Source: Sporosarcina sp. BI001-red (GTDB lineage: Bacteria; Bacillota; Bacilli; Bacillales_A; Planococcaceae). Taken from it: DNA of 64,000 nucleotides. The notes under the pieces were generated by a model that saw only the letters and a list, made by a program, of their open reading frames with translations, did no database searches and was not told where the DNA came from. Of the stretch, positions 59,839-64,000 are shown one piece after another. The stretch is from positions 186,001-250,000 of the forward strand of contig NZ_QQAK01000010.1 in assembly GCF_003384035.1 (NCBI RefSeq). Reading direction: 5' to 3'. Made by a program: the position numbers and the translations under genes. Numbering within the stretch: position 1 is the first letter of the stretch; every line of letters starts with the position of its first letter.

Positions 59839-60183
59839 ATGAGCCAGATGACAGCAGTGAACGTGATACGTATCGAAAAAGGAAAAGGAGCCGAAGTAGC
59901 CGAACGCTTCGCAAAACCCAAATCAGTCCATACCTTTCCTGGATTTGTTCGGATGGAAGTATGGATGAAAGAAAATCCTGAAGACCATGATGAGCTCCAT
60001 GTTTGCACGACTTGGAAAGACGAAAAATACTTCACGGAGTGGCGTGAAAAGCGTGCAATCGAAAAGGCGAAGATTCGCGCTGAACAAGAGAAGAACCAAA
60101 CCGGTACACCCCCTCATAATCCGATTCTTGGTACTGAATTATCTACGTACGTCACAATGGTTCAATATTTACCTACAGAATAA
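59839..60183 (+). CDS. ABM-domain monooxygenase, IsdG/HmoA-like
   Basis: Small ferredoxin-like-fold protein of 114 aa of the antibiotic biosynthesis monooxygenase/heme oxygenase family. Asn8 in AVNVIRI, FPGFVRMEVW and VCTTWKDEKYFTEW correspond to the Asn and Trp of IsdG-type enzymes. The helix that should carry the heme-binding histidine reads RAIEKAKIRAEQEK and has none, so heme cleavage is uncertain; the nearest histidine is in PPHNP. AGGAGG seven bases before the ATG. Monocistronic, with its own terminator; no heme uptake genes or Fur box recognised. Confidence 0.75.
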   Translation: MSQMTAVNVIRIEKGKGAEVAERFAKPKSVHTFPGFVRMEVWMKENPEDHDELHVCTTWKDEKYFTEWREKRAIEKAKIRAEQEKNQTGTPPHNPILGTELSTYVTMVQYLPTE

Positions 60184-60193
60184 AAATAGATTC

Positions 60194-60226
60194 AAAAAGC
60201 TTTGCCTTGTGCAAAGCTTTTTTTTA
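60194..60226 (+). terminator. Intrinsic terminator
   Basis: AAAGCTTTGC/GCAAAGCTTT hairpin with a T-tract. Confidence 0.9.
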
Positions 60227-60308
60227 TGGAAAAGTAAAAGAAGTTACTGATAAATATGATACAATGTATTAATTCCAATATATTAGAATACTTATAAGGG
60301 AGGATTCT

Positions 60309-61319
60309 ATGAAAATTTTCGACTTACATTCAGATTTGTTTACGGACATCGCCTTTCGAAGAGCCCGCGGAGAGACGAACGTTTTTGACAGAATCCATTA
60401 TCCAGCACTAGAAAAAGGGGGCGTGAGTTCAATAATATGTGTGTTTTGGACGGAACCTATTTTTTCTGAACAACCACTAGAGCGTTTTTATGATCTTATC
60501 AAGTACGTTGAAGCAGACTTACTAGAGTCTAAATACGCGGTTGTTCAGCCTCTCGAAGGTATTCATGAAGAGTCTATTTCAGATGGGAAAGTTAAGGTTT
60601 ATCTAGGTATAGAGGGTTTATCCTCCTTAGATCAGTGGATTACGGAGTCAGAAAATGAAGCAATCGACACCGCTTTCGATTTCATGAAAGAAAGAGATAT
60701 TCAACACATCATCATGGCATGGAACGAACAAAATGCTTTCGCGAGCGGGACGGGAGCACCCTCTATCAAGGGGGACCTGGGGGTATCTTCACTGGGTCTC
60801 GATTTGCTAGCCCAGTCGGAAAAGTCAGGCTTCATCATCGATGTCTCCCATTTAGATGAACCAAGTTTCTGGGATGTCATCCACAACACAACCGCCCCCA
60901 TTATCGCTTCGCATAGCAATGCACGTGCTATATGTGATCATGAACGAAATCTAACGGATGATCAAATCCGTGTCATATCTGAACAAAACGGGTTAATCGG
61001 GTTGAATGCTTATGGAGAATTTGTAGATGAACGGCATCCAACCGTTGACCGATTTATTGATCACATCGACCATATTGTATCCATTGCAGGCATCCATCAT
61101 GTTGCATTTGGATTCGACTTTCTTGATTACTTAAGTGATCATCCGCTAGGCGGAGGGATGGATGTATTAACGGAAGGGCTAGAAGATGTCACGAAAGTTC
61201 CAGCATTACTGGAAAAGATGAAACACCGTGGGTATTCTGAAGGTGACATTGAAGCCATCAGTTACAAAAATGCCGAGCGGTTCATGACCAATCTAATATC
61301 AGAAAGAAGGCGCACATAA
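60309..61319 (+). CDS. Membrane dipeptidase, M19 family
   Basis: Zinc dipeptidase of 336 aa related to renal dipeptidase; hydrolyses dipeptides including some with D-residues. Metal ligands: FDLHSDLF (His6, Asp8), the bridging Glu in YLGIEGLSS, His in IDVSHLDE and His in IASHSNAR; Asp in FGFDFLDY. No signal peptide, so cytoplasmic despite the family name. GGGAGG before the ATG. It overlaps the next gene (DUF819 transporter) by one base (TAATG), implying coupled uptake and cleavage of a dipeptide. Confidence 0.92.
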   Translation: MKIFDLHSDLFTDIAFRRARGETNVFDRIHYPALEKGGVSSIICVFWTEPIFSEQPLERFYDLIKYVEADLLESKYAVVQPLEGIHEESISDGKVKVYLGIEGLSSLDQWITESENEAIDTAFDFMKERDIQHIIMAWNEQNAFASGTGAPSIKGDLGVSSLGLDLLAQSEKSGFIIDVSHLDEPSFWDVIHNTTAPIIASHSNARAICDHERNLTDDQIRVISEQNGLIGLNAYGEFVDERHPTVDRFIDHIDHIVSIAGIHHVAFGFDFLDYLSDHPLGGGMDVLTEGLEDVTKVPALLEKMKHRGYSEGDIEAISYKNAERFMTNLISERRRT

Positions 61320-62545
61320 TGACGAATACATGGATTCAGCCAGACGACACGCTCACACTATGGGGGATTATTGTCGTAGTGGCATCTCTCAGTATCTATT
61401 TAGAACAACGTTTCAGTTGGGCTTCCAAGATTTCGGGAGCAATCATTGCGCTAGTTGGCGCTATTTTTCTATCAAATACAGGTATCATACCTACTGAATC
61501 TCCAGTGTACGACGCAGTATGGGGTGTCATTATCCCACTCGCAATTCCGCTCTTACTTTTCCACGTCAACATTAAGAAAATATGGACAGAGAGTGGTAAA
61601 CTACTCGCGCTATTCCTATTAAGCTCAATCGGAACAGTAGCTGGAACCATAATTAGCTTCTTTCTATTGAAAGATCACATCCCTTATCTAGATAAAATCG
61701 GTGGGATGATCAGCGCGTCTTACGTCGGAGGAGGTGTGAACTTTGCAGCGATGGCAGGCAAGTTTGAAGCACCTGGTGACCTCGTATCTGCAACAGTCGT
61801 CGCAGATAATCTCATGATGGCCGTGTACTTTGTCATCTTAATGCTCATTCCGACAATCGGATTCTTTAGAAAACGCTTTTCTACACCACATATCGATCAG
61901 GTGGAAAAAGGAGTATCAACTGAAGACGGCAAGACTCTAGCAGAAAGTTTTTGGAAGAGGAAAGACATTTCGTTAAAAGATATCGCGATGGCGGTGGGGA
62001 CAGCATTCTTCCTTGTTATCGTATCGTTCAAACTAGCGGACTTTATTGGTGGTCTAATTCCTTCTGGTGAAAATGTTTCAGGAATTATGAACTTGGCAAA
62101 CGCGATTTTTGGAGATAAATATCTTGTGTTGACCACGGTGACGTTTATCGTTTTGGCGTTGTTCCCATCTTATTTCGAAAAAATCAATGGCAGTCAAGAG
62201 TTCGGGACATTTTTGATTTATTTATTCTTTGTAGTCATTGGAATCCCAGCATCGATTCCATTAATCGTACAAAATGCGCCATTGCTTCTTGTTTTCGTAT
62301 TCATCATTGTTATGGTTAATATGGTCGTTTCGTTGACGGCAGGCAAACTGTTGAATGCCAATCTAGAAGATACGCTTTTGGCGAGTAATGCCAACATTGG
62401 TGGGCCAACAACTGCTGCTGCATTGGCAATTGCAAAAGGGTGGAAAGACTTGATTGGCCCAATATTAGTCATAGGAACACTTGGTTATATTATTGGGAAT
62501 TACATCGGTACGGTACTAGGGCTTTGGTTTTCAACTTTAATTTAA
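61319..62545 (+). CDS. DUF819-family membrane protein (putative transporter)
   Basis: Integral membrane protein of 408 aa, about 11-12 helices. Family blocks GGMISASYVGGGVNFAAMAG and the second-half repeat LASNANIGGPTTAAALAIAKGW mark DUF819 (YjcL-like), seen in many Bacillales. Its two inverted glycine-rich motifs resemble those of ion-coupled carriers. Co-translated with the M19 dipeptidase, which suggests transport of dipeptides or the released amino acids. AGAAGG precedes the ATG. Confidence 0.85.
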   Translation: MTNTWIQPDDTLTLWGIIVVVASLSIYLEQRFSWASKISGAIIALVGAIFLSNTGIIPTESPVYDAVWGVIIPLAIPLLLFHVNIKKIWTESGKLLALFLLSSIGTVAGTIISFFLLKDHIPYLDKIGGMISASYVGGGVNFAAMAGKFEAPGDLVSATVVADNLMMAVYFVILMLIPTIGFFRKRFSTPHIDQVEKGVSTEDGKTLAESFWKRKDISLKDIAMAVGTAFFLVIVSFKLADFIGGLIPSGENVSGIMNLANAIFGDKYLVLTTVTFIVLALFPSYFEKINGSQEFGTFLIYLFFVVIGIPASIPLIVQNAPLLLVFVFIIVMVNMVVSLTAGKLLNANLEDTLLASNANIGGPTTAAALAIAKGWKDLIGPILVIGTLGYIIGNYIGTVLGLWFSTLI

Positions 62546-62584
62546 GAAGTATCCGAAATTTCACCGATACTTGTATGAATAGAC

Positions 62585-62617
62585 AAAACGCTTTGCCTTC
62601 TGTGCAAAGCGTTTTTT
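62585..62617 (+). terminator. Intrinsic terminator
   Basis: AAACGCTTTGC/GCAAAGCGTTTTTT hairpin. Confidence 0.9.
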
Positions 62618-62619
62618 GA

Positions 62620-62635
62620 TATGACAAGTGTCATA
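62620..62635. promoter_or_regulatory. Palindrome before ABC exporter, NarL/DesR-type site
   Basis: TATGACAAGTGTCATA: perfect 7-bp arms with a 2-nt centre; an extra half-site ATGACA follows at 62643-62648. The form matches sites of NarL/LuxR-type response regulators, which often accompany YvfRS-like exporters. The regulator would lie to the right of the window. Confidence 0.5.
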
Positions 62636-62705
62636 CGAACCGATGACAGAAGGGACTGCAACGCACTCGCGACTTTCATTACCATAAAGTCAAAGGAGTG
62701 ATTGT

Positions 62706-63602
62706 ATGACAACGATCATCGATTGTATGGCAGTGGGAAAGTCATTTAAAGGAAAGTCCGCTGTAAAAGACCTGTCTTTTCAGATGAAAAAAGGAGAAGT
62801 GGTGGCGTTATTAGGACCGAATGGAGCTGGGAAAAGTACAACAATCCAGATGCTTCTTGGTCTAATGGAACCTTCAGTAGGGAGGGTCACCATTTCAGGA
62901 CAGAACCCTAAATTGAAGGCAGTCCGTGAACGAATAGGTGTCATGTTACAGGAAGTTCGATTGTTGGATACTGTCACCGTAAAGGAAATCCTTCAGCTAG
63001 TTCGAGGATATTATCCACGCCCGCTTTCGATGGAACAGTTAACCAGGTTAACCGGATTGGATGAATCTTCACTGAATACGCGTACTGAAAAGCTGTCTGG
63101 CGGCCAAAAACAACGTGTCAGTTTTGCACTAGCGCTAGCTGGTAATCCAGATATGCTGTTTTTAGATGAACCAACTACCGGCATGGATGCTATTGCACGA
63201 AAAACGTTTTGGAAATCAATTCGGGAACTTGCAGAACGTGGAACAACCATCATTTTCACTACACATTATTTGGATGAAGTGGAGGTTGCAGCGACCCGCG
63301 TTTTGATGATGAATCACGGGGAACTGATTGAAGATGCGACGCCCGCAATGATGAAAAAGAAGTTGGGGATGCAACGAATTTCATTCCTAACTGACGCGGT
63401 GTATCGTCCCGAAACTTATCAAGGGCTTGCTGCTACCGATATTCGTATAGACGGAAAGAAAGTGACCATTCTCACCGGGAATGCAGATCACTCATTGAAA
63501 ATTTTGTATGCACTTGAACTTGAAATCAGTGAAGTGACCGTTAATAGAGGCACACTAGAAGAAGCTTACAGTCAGCTAACGGACAGTCCGGAGGTGAGCT
63601 GA
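62706..63602 (+). CDS. ABC exporter ATPase (YvfR-like)
   Basis: ATPase of 298 aa driving an ABC-2 type exporter. Walker A GPNGAGKST (about 37-45), Q-loop MLQEVRL, signature LSGGQKQR, Walker B MLFLDEPTTG, H-loop TTHYLDE. The C-terminal part carries the short domain typical of drug/linearmycin/hemolysin exporters. AAAGGAG before the ATG. Ends four-square against the permease gene, whose TTG start directly follows its stop codon. Confidence 0.9.
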   Translation: MTTIIDCMAVGKSFKGKSAVKDLSFQMKKGEVVALLGPNGAGKSTTIQMLLGLMEPSVGRVTISGQNPKLKAVRERIGVMLQEVRLLDTVTVKEILQLVRGYYPRPLSMEQLTRLTGLDESSLNTRTEKLSGGQKQRVSFALALAGNPDMLFLDEPTTGMDAIARKTFWKSIRELAERGTTIIFTTHYLDEVEVAATRVLMMNHGELIEDATPAMMKKKLGMQRISFLTDAVYRPETYQGLAATDIRIDGKKVTILTGNADHSLKILYALELEISEVTVNRGTLEEAYSQLTDSPEVS

Positions 63603-64000
63603 TTGAAAATATTATGGAATGAATGCTGGTTAGAAGCATTACGTGTCTTCAGGAATCGCTACTTCATCTTTTGGTCGCTCATAATGCCGATTGTCTTTTA
63701 CGTATTTTATACTAAAGTCATGGTTCAAGATGTTGGGGATCCTAAGCTTTGGGAAAAGCATTTACTCATGTCAATGGCTGCGTTCAGTGTAATGGGAAGT
63801 TCGATTATGACGCTTGGACTTCGTCTCGTTCAGGAGCGGAATCAGGGATGGACGACATACTTGAAAACAACTCCGGTGTCTGGAGCTGTATATTTCATTG
63901 CAAAAATGGCGGGACAGACATCGGTCCATATTTTTACGATTTCAGTGATTTTTACAAGCGGTGGGTTGATTAATGGAATTTCGATGCCTGCTATCGAATG
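63603..64000 (+). CDS. ABC-2 type permease (3' end beyond window)
   Basis: N-terminal 132 codons of the partner permease. A charged start (MKILWNECWLEALRVFRNRY) leads into a helix (FIFWSLIMPIVFYVFY), an external loop, and further helices (LLMSMAAFSVMGSSIMTLGL); the layout is that of ABC-2 permeases such as YvfS. The TTG start at 63603 is supported by GGAGGTG six bases upstream and directly follows the ATPase stop. The frame stays open to base 64000. A sensor kinase and response regulator would be expected downstream. Confidence 0.82.
   Translation, partial: MKILWNECWLEALRVFRNRYFIFWSLIMPIVFYVFYTKVMVQDVGDPKLWEKHLLMSMAAFSVMGSSIMTLGLRLVQERNQGWTTYLKTTPVSGAVYFIAKMAGQTSVHIFTISVIFTSGGLINGISMPAIE

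Noticed and set aside
1-64000. rRNA, tRNA, insertion sequences, prophage and plasmid origins
   Set aside because: Looked for conserved rRNA/tRNA stretches, transposase-like proteins and phage proteins among the open frames; none seen. Short or diverged tRNAs cannot be fully excluded without a covariance search.

Overview
The window looks like chromosomal DNA of a low-GC Gram-positive bacterium of the Bacillales, most likely Planococcaceae (Sporosarcina-like). This is inferred from strong AGGAGG ribosome binding sites, GTG and TTG starts, Bacillus-type riboswitches (S-box, purine), U-rich intrinsic terminators and Bacillus-type gene families. I see no rRNA, tRNA, phage, insertion sequence or CRISPR array.

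Layout. 1-5114: an operon on the minus strand (a gene at the window edge resembling rocB, an amino acid permease, two DDAH-type guanidino hydrolases) diverges from an IclR regulator, with tandem palindromic operators between them. 5191-17978: a GNAT protein, a degenerate cobalamin adenosyltransferase-like protein, a TauE-type transporter, rsgA behind what looks like a leader-peptide attenuator, a pRiA4b/SEC-C protein, a class V aminotransferase, an ankyrin-TPR protein, a PfkB sugar kinase, an MFS transporter and a GGDEF-EAL protein. 18214-23789: a GlpQ-like lipoprotein diverges from a ugpCAEB-type glycerol-3-phosphate ABC transporter, with a Pho-box-like array between them. 24091-24763: tandem copies of a repeat of about 206 bp. 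24846-32856: pepQ, gltS and hutG with a LysR regulator, then a guanine-class riboswitch controlling a purine permease and adenine deaminase. 33150-40601: a deacetylase/DedA/glycosyltransferase cluster, a secreted subtilase, and a permease/amidohydrolase operon. 40889-50080: an N-acylamino acid racemase/M20/RpiR operon, a YfcC transporter and the abgB-abgT-abgA operon. 50159-50990: a second phrase-repeat array. 51095-53970: mgtC, glpD and a DUF302 protein. 54217-57864: a cst-like reactive-sulfur operon with CsoR/CstR-like operators. 57913-64000: a DMT exporter, a SAM-I riboswitch in front of a small coiled-coil gene, a third phrase array, an IsdG-like protein, a dipeptidase/DUF819 operon and an ABC exporter at the right edge.

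The common theme is scavenging and breakdown of amino acids, dipeptides, acyl-amino acids, purines and glycerophosphodiesters: hydrolases are paired with transporters, each unit with its own regulator. The observations I rate highest are the rsgA attenuator, the orphan SAM riboswitch and its coiled-coil gene, the helically phased 21-nt (and one 20-nt) phrase arrays, the two-hydrolase guanidino operon, and the cst-like operon in which CstA appears split into two genes. All family names come from reading the proteins; no database search was run.
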